Positions 10,536 through 21,987 of a DNA stretch of 64,000 bases are shown here, piece after piece. The DNA comes from Trichostrongylus colubriformis (lineage: Eukaryota; Nematoda; Chromadorea; Rhabditida; Trichostrongylidae): assembly GCA_963978905.1 (NCBI GenBank), contig OZ022259.1:44906727-44970726 (forward strand). Direction: 5' to 3'. The translations under genes and the position numbers were made by a program. The number at the start of each line of letters is the position of its first letter. Positions within the stretch are counted from its first letter, which is position 1. The notes below the pieces were generated by a model that saw nothing but the letters and a program-made list of their open reading frames with translations, was not told the origin of the DNA and searched no databases.

Positions 10536-13500
10536 TTATTTCATTGAGTCCAAGTATGCTTTGATCTCCTTCGTCAGCCATTCGATAGCTTTTTGAATTC
10601 CTGCTCCATTCAAAGCACATGTGGCGTGAATATTCCATTTGTGGCCTCTAATGAGATCAAGGCCTGAAATAACGGATTTCACGGTTTTCATGAAACACAT
10701 GTGAAACAACATGACAACACGTACTCATGGGGAGCTCCGCCCACGTGTGCGTGTTGCCATGCTGTCGAACCTGCAGATAGATGAGGTAAGATGGATAATT
10801 TTCTTCTAATCGTATTTTTATTTGATAAAGAAAATTTTTACAAAACTCTAGCCCTTCTCTAGAGACTCTAGCAGCTGACATCCTCGACTTGAGTAACATT
10901 CAGAGCGCAGAGCGATTTGGGATGAATCTGTAGTCACTGGAAGCCCTCTTTGAGGAGAAGATCAGCTTTTTTCAGATTTAATTACCCTAATCAGCTATTC
11001 AGACCCGGCACAAATGGAAAGTTTAAATTTTTCGGACTTTCTTGTTTATAGATTAACCTTCACAGGAGAACTCCTGCTCGTACAAGCTCCTCTTATTGGC
11101 TTCACATTCCGCATAGCTTAAAGTGCAGCAAGAGCTCCTTAGAGCAACAACACAAAAGTTTCGTGGCATACCTAAACTGGTCGACATCTCTGCTGCAGCC
11201 ATCGCGTCTTTGGCGTCCATTTTGTTAGCGAGAACTAGGATAGGGATCTGAATTCGGTAATTGAAATAATCGAGTTCATTATAACCCTTATACAAACTCA
11301 CCGGTCGTCCAATAATGTCCTTATGATCGAGTATCATCCATAACTCATCTCGTGCTACCGCGACACGTAACCGATCAGCACTATCCACCACAAAAATCAC
11401 TGCTTGTGCATGCAGATAGTACGTCTCCCACAGGTTACGGTACTTTCCTGAACATGAAGGGTGGCAATCAGTAATTCCCAACAGCAAGCAACGTGAACAG
11501 TAAAACTGCTGATGATTTGCTAGCATCCAAAGGCGCCACGACGCCATTCGTGGATCCCCGTGGCGAGAAGTTTATGGTCACCGCTACAGGTACAGTTTTA
11601 TGACCATGCAAGGTCGGCAGGCAGGTACGCTGGCGGCGAGTGTTTAGAAAGTTTGTGGGAACAGAAAAATGGCAGATAGAGGAACGCAGGAGCCCTAGTC
11701 TGGGATGGGCGTATAGAGATCCTTGGCTCTTGTGATCTCAAAGGCCTTAAAGTTAACTCATTAACACCGCTCCATCCGCACCATACAGTTGCGTTTCAAG
11801 GAATGATTTCGAGGATCCTTTTAGTTTTTTGTCAGAAACAGAAGTTTTTGCCAGGACTGAGCTCTTGGATTAGTTTGCTCGAATGATACCAAGTCTCTGC
11901 AGCACTGGAAAAGCCAGGGGAGACGGTCGTTAGGCGCGGCCCCGTGCGCTAATTAACCGGCTGGGCGCACGGGCTGATACTCCCACCCTAACGCAGACCA
12001 TTCGAGGCTACTTTTCCATCGTGTTCTCTGCATTTTGAACAATAGACAACACTGCTTGTACTTCGGAGGTAAGGGGAAAGGGTTGTATGGCAATCATTTT
12101 GAGCTGAGTACAAGCTATATCTCAGTAAAGTGCAGCGGTTGTTTAGTGGACAAGGTCATTTTTGGGGTAATTATCAATTACGGAAATCTGAGGGTTTGAT
12201 GATATAGACGAGTTGTGGGCAGAAGATGTGTCGGATGACATTCGTTACGGCGGGAGTAAAAGCCCATGCTCCACTGGCTAGTAAGCGCACGGTGCCGCGC
12301 TAAACGACATACACCCAAAAGCCAGACAAACTGGTCAATTCCCTTTTCGTCACCTGTGCGCGGTCGATGGTGCGCATGTATCCTTTTAAGGACAGTGGCA
12401 GGGGTTATGTGAGCAGGGCGCACCAAGGTACCGAGGAAAATGGAAGCTCCAGCACGACCCTCCTCAACGGGGTTCCAAATACGACACCCCTTTCAGAATC
12501 TACATTACCTCCACAATATCAGTGACTATCGCAGATTGCATAGTACTATTATCATTTTGCTGTAACATCATCATTTATCATCAATTATCACTTATCATCA
12601 TCACTCAGACCCAGTCCACCATTGCTGACTTCTACAATCACGACTCTCGCCCTCGTCCCGCCCGTCCAATACAACCTCCCTGTTGAGAAATCCCTGACTC
12701 CGGGTGCACTACATACATCTGCTAGTCATCCAAACATAGCTGCTGGTATAGGGGACCATTTGTGGAGAGACTTCCGGTGAGAAAGAGTCCTCCAGGTTTT
12801 TATAAGAGCCGTCTCTTCAATAGCTGCCACTTGTTTCAACAGTGCTCGCCTCTTTTGCTAACAGAGCCAGCCTCTTTCTGGAATCAGCGGCGGAAAGGAG
12901 ATTTTATTTCTCGGAATTCAGGCCGTTACATCCCGTTTTTCCTCACTTTCGTACTAGTAGGCATCTGACCCTGCGTATTCAATAATCTTTTGATATTCAG
13001 CTCAAACTGCCCCTACCACTGCCATTAACAAGGAATGATTGCTTATGTGAAGGTGCACATGGTATTAAGCTCACCTTGTCCAGCCATATCGAAAGCCGTA
13101 AAACTAAAACTCTCTGTGGTGAAATTTGTAACTGAATAGCCAACAGTCGGTGCAATCTGGCTGGTTCGGGTTTCTGGCGTTCGCATATAGTTCAACATTG
13201 TTGTCTAGAAAGAACATAGATGCATTTTAGTGGACAGCGATAGTCCAAAAAAGAAAATAATCTGAATGCATCCGTCTTGCCATGTTGTTAGGAGTTTTGA
13301 GACAGCCTCTTGCGTATCTGGCAATGGATCGGTACGACTTGCCGCAGTCGTTTGGAATTCCGCTCAGGATTCAATAGGTTGGTACCGTGAAGGATCATCA
13401 GAGATTGCAGGTGGGAAGATTCGTAAGTTCGTCTATGTTGTTATTGTTGCTCTTTTAACAGATAAAGCTGCAAACGACTTGCACTCGCCGCGGGCGGCAG

Positions 13501-13858
13501 CGCGAAAATTTGCCCAATCTCCACACACCCTAGCCGCTTTAGTGCCTACATAAGTTCGTGAAGATTCTGTACTCAAAGGTCCGGTACAACCTAGCGCTTC
13601 CTGGAACGGGAAAGTTCTTGAAGTAGGTATTCAAGTTTTGAAATGGGAAACGGTTCTTATTGATCCCACCACTAAGCTATCTGGTAAATGGCATTTCACA
13701 GCGACACACCCTTTATTCGGCAAACAGTGATCGATCGATTAGCCATAGGACTTTGTCTGGTGGCTTACCTTTCCAGAATTATCCAATCCAACAACAATAA
13801 CGTTCACTTGTTTCCGTCCAACGCCAAGTATTTGTGATAGGGTTGACAGGAAACCCAT
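10536..13858 (-). CDS. arl-6: Arl6/BBS3-type small GTPase, complete
   Basis: Five exons join in frame to 189 residues: 13858-13769, 13204-13075, 11447-11302, 11247-11172 and 10663-10536. All acceptors and donors are canonical. GTPase motifs are intact: G1 GLDNSGKT (24-31), switch I threonine 50 in IAPTVG, G3 DMAGQ (69-73), G4 NKMD (130-133) and G5 TCA (162-164). The block YRNLWETYY followed by VVDSADRL and the WL ending match Arl6 rather than Arl1, Arl2 or Arf. Human ARL6 has 186 residues. Family role: when GTP-bound, Arl6 recruits the BBSome coat to membranes for cargo traffic at cilia, which in worms means ciliated sensory neurons. Intron 3 is only 54 nt and has no in-frame stop. Introns 1 and 2 contain repeat copies. 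Confidence 0.95.
12416..12725. repeat. Dispersed repeat family Q, copy 2 (in Arl6 intron 2)
   Basis: The order of blocks is as at 9641: GGTACCGAGGAAAATGGAAG, then AAATACGACACCCC, then TTGAGAAATCCCTGACTCCG. Between them lies a TTATCATCA-rich segment at about 12550-12605. It sits inside the 1.6-kb intron 2 of the Arl6 gene. Confidence 0.6.
13270..13560. repeat. Dispersed repeat family S, copy 1 (in Arl6 intron 1)
   Basis: This contains GTACGACTTGCCGCAGTCG, GGAATTCCGCTCAGGATTCA, a block with CCGTGAAGGATC and AGATTGCAGGTGGGAAG, then a GC-rich end with CGCCGCGGGCGGCAGCGCG. The first blocks recur at 32235-32350, and related blocks recur in the opposite orientation at 27690-27960. It may be a non-autonomous element. 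The 95-codon frame across it is not a gene. Confidence 0.6.
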
Positions 13859-16114
13859 TTATACATGAAATAAGCTAAGGAGTAGCTCATTCTTCAGTGA
13901 TTTAAATCAAGACAACGATATATACCGTAACGCCTCTAGGTTCCTTCAACAGTTGAATTTTATAGCAGTGAGAAAGTAACGTGTTGTAGGAATCAAGTAA
14001 CAATTTTAATGTTTTGTTGTTCTTGCATGGTTCAAGGGGAAAGAGGGGTATGGCGCGAGATGTTATAAAGTCTTTCATCGGACTGGTACCAATCTGATCG
14101 GAGCTGAGGCAGCCATGTTGCACCAGACTTTGTGGATCCGAAACCGCTTACACTAAAGGACCACACTAAAGCACATTTTGCATTTTGTGCTTTGCGGAAC
14201 CGGTTACAAAGCTCGACGCTGTTACCCGTTGTGTGGAGCAAAGAATCATCCTACCCTTTTTAGTATTCCGAACGAAAACGAAATTCGCAGGACATCCAAA
14301 AGAAATTTGTAAATGTCAATCCTCGCTGTTTTTATTGCCCACCGTCCCCATTAAGTTCGAATGAAATCGAAAAAAAGTAAAGTATAATGGGAGAGTTTCA
14401 ATGTTTCGAAAGTTCGGTGCTTTTCGACAGATTCGCATTCATACCTCGCAATTACTCCACACTCTTTATTGCAAAATGTGTTGATTATTGCTGACAGGTA
14501 CATAAACAATGTTGCGGATAATATGCGCACCGGCACTCAGTAAAAATGATTTTGGCTCAAATTTGTTATTTAGTAATAATGTGCAGAAGTGCAGTGATGT
14601 AGTGTGGTGAGAACCATGCAAACAAATGTAAGAATTAATCAGAATTAATGTAAGAATATAATACTAATGGAATATAATAAGAATATAATACTGCGAATTA
14701 AAGTATGTTGAAGAGTCATCATAATTTTTCAACTGCTTGGCTCTCTTACATATACACTTACTTTTCAGAAAGATTTTCAATCACACGAGCTACCGTAATC
14801 GATCGGCATTGACGTCTATGACGCTTGTCGGCGTCTTTCATCTCGACTACCGTAATCGATCACCGAATTCGAGGATTCCCTCGCATCACTGCGCTGCCCT
14901 GTGACCATTTGTCGCTTATGTTCCGTCATGAGAGTTCAACTAACGCCTTATAAAGGTCAGACATTGTCGTAGGGATTAGGTTCATTACCAACAGAAGGTT
15001 CTGGAAAAGTATTAAGTGTGTGATGATCATTTGAACTGCCCTATGAACGGAGGAACTGCGAGCCTAAGCTGGCGTCAAAGGTACTGTCACGATCAAGCCA
15101 ATATGAAGACCTTGTGTACGTGACAGCCTTTCAGAGTGGGTGGGTTGTGATGATTATCGCATCCCAAGGAGAAAATAATTTTTCAGGTTGTGATAAATAC
15201 ATATAATAACATGTAAAAAAAATAAACATGAAAATGTAATACAATAATAAAATAAATATAATAATGTAATAAATAAATGAACTAATATAACGACCACCTG
15301 TATCACCTGTCGTCCCGTTGCTCATCGAGAGAGAATAAAAAATAACAAAAAATATAATAATGCTATAAAACTCCCATCCATGAAAGATTGTATGTTGTAA
15401 GATACCTCTTACAGTACCGCCGGTCACAGTACCATTGTTACTATTTCGAACAGCTATTGTTCTATCGAGTTTCACGGCTATGATTACGCAACGTAGCGCA
15501 AAGCGACCGGCACCTTACGCATACCGCTTTCACACAGGGAAGCGACAGCCGTAAACCAACGCTACGGATTATCCCATTTAACGAGCACCACCGGCTCGAC
15601 ATAAATCCTAACACTGAAATCCGAGACCATACGATGGATAGGAGACGAGGAGGATATCCGGAGAGAACGTAAATACTTACTGCTAGAATAATTTGGTTAC
15701 ACCTTGGGATTTGTCACATTCAAAAGAGTGTAAATTCTTCTTTTTCCGGAACTTACAAGGAAACGCGGGGATCTCAAATCTGCCCTCCAAATCTGCTGAA
15801 CGATTCGGGGAAGGAAGTTACGGAGGCCTAAAAGGTACGGCGCAAGCGTAGGCGCTGGTCATATGTGACTCGAGAAAATGTATTTTCGGAGCTTGAATGG
15901 GGCGGATGGTAAGCTGTCGGACAACAAATCGGAGCATGAGGGTTTGAATCCTCGATGCACTTGCTGGTTCTCCTTTTGCTTTTATTGAGTGCTTGCTAAA
16001 CGTTTGCAAAACGCTTTTACGCTTCGTTAAAGGATCGCGCGCCCCCACCGATGATTAAAATGGAAAGAATGCTTCTTTTCTGGATAATTGAACATTCTGC
16101 CCATCTATTTTACA
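13859..16114. other. Upstream of Arl6; no gene seen, AT-rich tract at 15180-15360
   Basis: The first few hundred bases left of this coordinate carry the Arl6 start, so its promoter should lie in the low part of this stretch. At 14640-14700 there is an imperfect tandem array on AAGAATATAATACT. At 15180-15360 the sequence is a run of AATAA-type repeats. No coding exon is recognised. Confidence 0.4.
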
Positions 16115-16173
16115 CGGTTATTCTAAGATTGTAGGGTATTAAGATTTGATTCCCCACAATCGTAGAATAACCG
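16115..16173. repeat. Hairpin with 22-bp arms
   Basis: CGGTTATTCTAAGATTGTAG faces its near complement ending GAATAACCG, with about two mismatches and a loop of roughly 15 nt. It has the look of a small inverted-repeat element end or a cruciform-forming site. Confidence 0.65.
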
Positions 16174-16189
16174 TATGCGTAGAACGACC

Positions 16190-16740
16190 ATGATCTCCGC
16201 GCTCAGGGGCGCGAATTAATCCTATGTGCAAACTTTCAGCCAAATCGAGTTTTTGGCCCAAATTCGGAAAATTAGGGGTGCCGGGGGAGGTGGGTGGGGG
16301 GGATAAGTGGTGGTTTTTGAATTATTTTTCATAAAAAATAGTGCAACCTGAACAAAAACAACCTTGACATATTTATTACAGATGCTCATGACAAAAATGT
16401 ACGTAACAGGCGTTAAATAAGGGCATTTTCAGATGGTCAGCGACTACCCCTTTGTTGAATGGGTTGCCAGTCAATAGCTCATGAGTTTTCCGAAATCGGT
16501 CAAATACTTGAATTGGCCAAAAACTTGTACAGTGGTTTAGTTTGATTTCCTGAAAACGAAAATCACACTGGTTTTGCGCGAAAAGGTTTGGCTCGCGCGT
16601 CATAGATTTCCGAACGTACCATGTAACAGTGCCAGTTAATCAGAAAAATTTCCATATCTCCACTCCCAGAATCATTTAGCAGTTTTGGAGGACAGATTTG
16701 TGATCCCCGCTTGATACTACATAGGAAGATACACTACTCA
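16190..16740. repeat. Dispersed repeat family T, copy 1
   Basis: The block around 16340-16600 (AACAAAAACAACCTTGACAT, GGTTGCCAGTCAATAGCTCA, AAATCACACTGGTTTTGCG) matches 53760-54070 closely, and 35245-35430 partly in the opposite orientation. At 53370-54440 the same material lies between inverted arms, so this is probably the inner part of a larger transposable element. Confidence 0.65.
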
Positions 16741-18182
16741 TCTTGAATGGCCACGGTGACACGGAAGCCTTTTTCTGTTAGTCGAAAGCCAGCGCAAGGA
16801 TGGCAAACCGGGCTATGGCTATAATACTCTCGCAGATCTATACACTTTCCTTTTGCGTTGGTTAAAGGAATAATACTATTGATTACATGATTCTATTTCC
16901 ATTTATAATCACCCTACTATACACAGTACATGTACGGGAACATAGATGAACCGAGATTTCCTTTATTCCAAAGCAGAAATCGAAAAAAAACTGGAAGAAG
17001 AGTAACTCGTTTGAATTTCCGCCACAACATTTGAATAGCCGTCAGCGGCCAGAGCCCAGTTCAAATTTTCGCTCCCAATGTAGATTCGCTTCCCACTCTG
17101 CGTTCCTGACCACGTGACCGCCTCCCATTATACCAATCCATTTTTTCGTCAACATTTCTTTGAGGGCAGTGAGTCCAAGACAAATGTCGCATGTTTCAAG
17201 CGGAAGATTCCCATGAAGCAACTTAGCAGAGTGTTTTGAAGTCCATCAATACTTCCAGACCTGGATACGCTTCAGGCGAGCCCATACACAGTGCTCCTAG
17301 GCTCCACAGCTTCGGCCGATACATCAGGGGACCGCCCACGATAAAAAATAATTGCAGAAATAACCAGCCATGAAAGTAGAAGCCATCTTCGTTTTTCTTC
17401 TTTTTTGGAAGGTGTAACAATCATGGGTTGACCATCCCCCTTTCGCACCACGCATTCCACTTTTATCCAAAACAGTTATATTTGGATGGATTTGGCCTAC
17501 TTGACTGACCACACACTTCAGTGCTTATAACCTACGACACAAATTTGACACGATTTCACCAATTCCACAGGGAAGGAAAGCATCGCACATCACCCGTAAC
17601 CAATAGATCGCCACAAATTCTACTTCACAAGGATTTCTAAGATGGCTTCACGGCGTATTCAAAAGAAAAGTGGACGATGTCTAGCGAAAGAATCAAGTAT
17701 TTATTTTACGAATAACAAGATGAGATGAAACGCCACAAAGAAATAGTGAACGGGTGTACACGCAGAAACGGAGAAATGCCCAAACGGGCGTTGCCATGGG
17801 CAACAGATGGTGGTTTCAAATTGGTGCAATTTTACGTTAGCATACAATCTGAATCACAATTGAATGAGTCAACTGATGAAAGTATTCAAATGACTTAGTG
17901 TACATCACAAACTGTGTATAAAATTATATCACAGACCCGTGACATCTACAGCTGTCACTAAAAATACAGCACTTACAAATGATTATTAAAGCAGTAATCA
18001 GTTACAGTGTGACCTCTTCAAGCGTTGAACAAACAAAGAAAATGTAGACTATTTCTAATACGCTGAACAGGAAATGATTTATATGCTCTGCACTGAATCC
18101 ACTTCACACTACCTGCTGAAAAATATAATTCTCACAGTTTTGCGGCTTTCGCATAGTGTTTCGAGAAGAAAGTGGAGAGCCC
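16741..18182. other. Downstream of EMC7; possible degenerate coding piece at 17040-17512, otherwise nothing seen
   Basis: On the minus strand 17460-17272 encodes a short frame with a basic stretch and then a hydrophobic run (WLLLSWLVISAIIF), like a type II membrane anchor. A second open stretch follows at about 17240-17040 in another frame. No splice pair joins them convincingly and I recognise no family. Confidence 0.2.
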
Positions 18183-21100
18183 TCACTTTTTCTTCTGCTG
18201 CCCTCCAGCGATTGCTTTCTTTTTAGGTTTCGGGGCACCTCCTCCAAAAAGATTTGCCATCATTTCACCCACGTCTGGCATATCCATCTAAAAAGAACAT
18301 TTAGTAAACACTACTTCCTAAATTTCGAGGGCGTATGGCTATCAGGAATTAACCCAATGAGGCCTAAACATCATTACACAGGCCATGTAATCCATTCTGG
18401 CACAACTAATCCAGCCGCACCGACCAGGTTTATTAATCTTCATATAGGGGAGAAAGCATGCCCTTGAATTCCTACCGAGTGAACTTTTCCATATTAATCC
18501 ACAAAAACACTGAGAGGCCTCGTATTATAATCCTAGCCTTCAAAATATTTGAAACACTCACTGGCTCAACCCTTCCGATTACGTCAGTCATGATGGTGCG
18601 CGTATAGCTTTATGTCCAGTCATGACAAACTTTTGAATTTCATTATGCTCAGGGCGATTTACAATGTGCCACATGCGTGAGGAGGACGGACAGCGGTCCT
18701 AGGAGAAAGCTGCACCGGTGTGTCAGAAAAAAATCGAAAACGATAACCTACTGAAGTACGACTTGTTAAATAAACAAAGCCGACAATTCTGCTCCTAACC
18801 CCCCCCCCTCGCCCCCGAGATACATTACTGAAAACATTCATAAATATGACTGCAGAGCGAATTTCAATGTTTCTTTGAAAGTCCATTTTTATTGTATTTT
18901 GTGACAAATGAAATGCATTCGGGTGGATTTCCGCTGAAAAAACTCTGAGTAGTCAACAAGGATCAAGGGTCAAATTTCCGAGCGATTCCAGGACTGTAAC
19001 CTCAAAACTACGAGCTGCCTTGTAGAACCAATCATGGCACTGTCCAAACATAATATTCAGCATGACTCCGACTACACAATGGGGAACAGTTTCCGGGCAA
19101 ACCTGAATATTTCACGGAGAACGCATACGAATAGTGATACCTCTATCCTCCTCGATTTCACAATCGAAAAATCTAAAAGAGAAACGGTGAAGAAGAATAT
19201 CACACACCTTTGGAAGCTGCATCTCGGCCATTTCCTTTTGCAGTTGAGGATCATTTGCTGTCATCCTGCAAACAAAAAGCTGCCTCTACGCCTCGAAGAA
19301 ACTCATATTCAATCAATAGTTGCGAACATCGCAACAGCGCTCGTAAGTCCTTGCTGCCGATTTAGCATAATCCGGCATAAACGCTTACTCAAACAACACG
19401 CTGCTCCACGCATTCATTGAGACCTCGCATAATTGACGTTGTTCCTCGCACCAACTCATATAAGCACGGATTACCCTTTACGATTATCCTAGGCGAACAA
19501 AAAATCCGAAAATTATAAATATAGTAACCCGCAGGATATTCCGGTTGTTTCGACCCGGTCATTTACTACTCAGCTGAACATTACTGAGAAAACACACAGG
19601 TCCCTAGATAGCGAATCATCTCCAACGTGAAACTTCCTAACCCGTCAGGCCCAACAATTAGAGCTGAGCTCAAGCAAGTGCACAATAATCTGAAGGGCCC
19701 CCACTATGACTCCCCTGAGCAGCTGAACTACACAGCTAGATGCTGCCCAATCAAGGTAGCGAGCAAAATGAAGAATTCTAATGGTTAGGTGTGATTTGCT
19801 TCATCTCGGTAGTTAGTCACGAAATTTTCTGAAGACACCGGAAGCTGGCAACTTTGGCCTATGGTAAGACCTCACGTAACGCTTGCAGTTAGCTAGATTG
19901 AAGACATTGCACACCTTGCTAAGACGTCGACGTCGAGTGAGGACTCAATGGAATTTTCATTCATGCGCGGGAAATACGAATATAACATCGCGCTTTTGAA
20001 TCTGGGTTTCTCTGCCGATCATCGCTTTCTACCTTTAATGTTCATTTCAATACCACCATTTCTTCCATCTTCCTCCTTCTCCTGACCCCTCCCGGTTCCT
20101 TTAATAACACCCAGTCATAATCCTGTCAAGGAAACGTCATCTGAGATGCTATCGGAATGGCACATGTGAATATGAAATCACGTATGCCACGAGAATAAAT
20201 TCTTCTGTTCGTGTGGGAATGATACTAGGACGGTTGGGAGTGATAACTATACAGGCACGCACTTGCGCCTCATACGAATACAGCAAAATAAAAACTTACT
20301 TTGGGATGATGAGCATAATGACGAGCGGTACAACTAGCATGAGTACCATTGGATTCATCAGCATATCTGTTATTCGCCATTCTTCTCGCTTACGGAAATA
20401 TCGCGTAGCTTCCCTCGAGCTCATTTTTAACGGATAAGGCAACTGAGTAACCACATTCGGCTGGAAAAGACCTCAACCTATTCAAGCAATTATTCACTTC
20501 ATCATTTCTTCACGTCAGCGAACAAATAAATTTCACCTGTAACAATGTCAACTTCCTTGCTCGAATCTTGCCCTTGGCCGTAATATCCACACGAACGGGC
20601 TCAAATACGAAATCCACATTCTCTACCTTAATACAAAACAGAGCTACTGAACACTGAACAGTATGACAGAGGTACCATGCACATGTCACGTATGATAGAA
20701 GGCCGCAATAAGAGCGACAAAATGGTATAGCGACTGAACACGCACCTGAACGACGTAACTGCCGCTGGGGACATTGTCAACCACGAATGATCCATCTTCA
20801 CGAACGAATCCTATATGCTCGCCATGGTTTAGAAGAACCCGAGAGTTGGCGGCCCATTTTCGACCCATGGTAGCTGATGAAGGGAAAATGACCTGAATTC
20901 ATGTCCTTCGGATGATTGCAGTACGTATGAGAGAATAAATTACACCTCAATCAAAACTACCATAGATAAAAGATTACAACGGCTCGTGTTAGACAACGAT
21001 ACAGTAAAAGCACAGAAGGACCCAAATTATCAAATATCGTACCGAAGCGGAACATAGACCAAGGAAAAGTCAGAATATGGTAACTCTCGTAGGTCAAAAA

Positions 21101-21337
21101 ACTAACACTTTTCCGACTATTTTCAGAGGGTAAAAGTTATGTTCGGAATGGCATATTCGTCAAACAATGCGGCAAAACTGGACTTTATGAGTGGGAAACA
21201 AATAAACAACCTGCGAACAATTTAAGGGAAAAACTCACATTTCCTTCGACAGTAAACGTGCTTCGCTCTGTCGTCGTCAATTCCTCGGATGCAAAGGCAG
21301 TCGTAGTAATTATCAAGAATAAGGCCAATATCCTCAT
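18183..21337 (-). CDS. emc-7: ER membrane protein complex subunit 7 (EMC7), complete
   Basis: Six exons give 219 residues: 21337-21239, 20892-20746, 20626-20537, 20460-20300, 19265-19208 and 18287-18183. The reading frame is kept across every junction. Residues 1-17 form a signal peptide. The luminal beta-sandwich domain carries GFVREDGSFVVDNVPSGSY (about 60-78), FEPVRVDITAKGKIRA and LPYPL. A single membrane helix follows NPMV (about 148-165), and the cytosolic tail holds the MPDVGEMMANLFGGG motif and ends in lysines. These landmarks match EMC7 in order; human EMC7 is 242 residues. The EMC inserts tail-anchored and multipass proteins into the ER membrane, and EMC7 is a peripheral luminal-side subunit. 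The ATG is 1 nt after a TTCGCAG acceptor, a possible spliced-leader site. It lies about 650 bp downstream of the ARPC4 stop. Confidence 0.95.
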
Positions 21338-21987
21338 TCTGCGAATGATTATTGACTGCATTAAAACAGATAAAAGTGAACAGTGAAATGATATTGCTGG
21401 ATTTGGGACCTGCGCAAGAAAAACACCAAAAGGTAGCACAGATTTATCAAAACTAAATGATTTTTTGAGAATTCAACGCATAGACGTAAATTAAACGAAA
21501 GAAAACAAGGAATGGATAAATCATCATAAAAATGAATCGAGCGACATACAGGTATACGTGTAGCATAGATATAAATAAAGCATAGACAATCGACTGCCGA
21601 AAAAAAACCGATAAATCACAAACTATGTATGCACTACTGAGGAGCTGCTAAAGTTTTAACAAAATGGTCAATAGAAAAATTATAATAGCAGATATGAGAT
21701 ATACCAGACATTCTTTAGAATTGAGAAACAATGTCAAGGCAGCAAAACATAAGGTATATATCACCAATAGCCTATATTGCTGCGTTAAGAAGTAGAGGAA
21801 CGGAGGAAAACGGTCCAGACGCAGAACTTTCAAGGCAGCAATAGCTTGATTATTCTAATGCATCAATAAATGGGTTGCAAACAGAAGAGTAAGGGAGCAA
21901 AGAATTCCGCTTGAGCATTGAACCCCCGCAGTAACTTGAGTATTGACATGGACAAAGAATACTCATTCCATCAAGGGAGCTCCGACC
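21338..21987 (-). promoter_or_regulatory. Gap between the ARPC4 and EMC7 genes, possible intercistronic region
   Basis: This 650-bp gap separates two genes on the same strand. I find no AATAAA on the minus strand within it. The acceptor TTCGCAG at 21339-21345 sits directly before the EMC7 start. Both points fit operon-like co-transcription with trans-splicing, although the gap is longer than the roughly 100 bp usual in Caenorhabditis operons, and a separate promoter here is equally possible. Confidence 0.3.

Noticed and set aside
17040..17512. Minus-strand frames with a hydrophobic anchor and a following open stretch
   Set aside because: The two pieces are in different frames and no intron with normal borders joins them; no family could be named.
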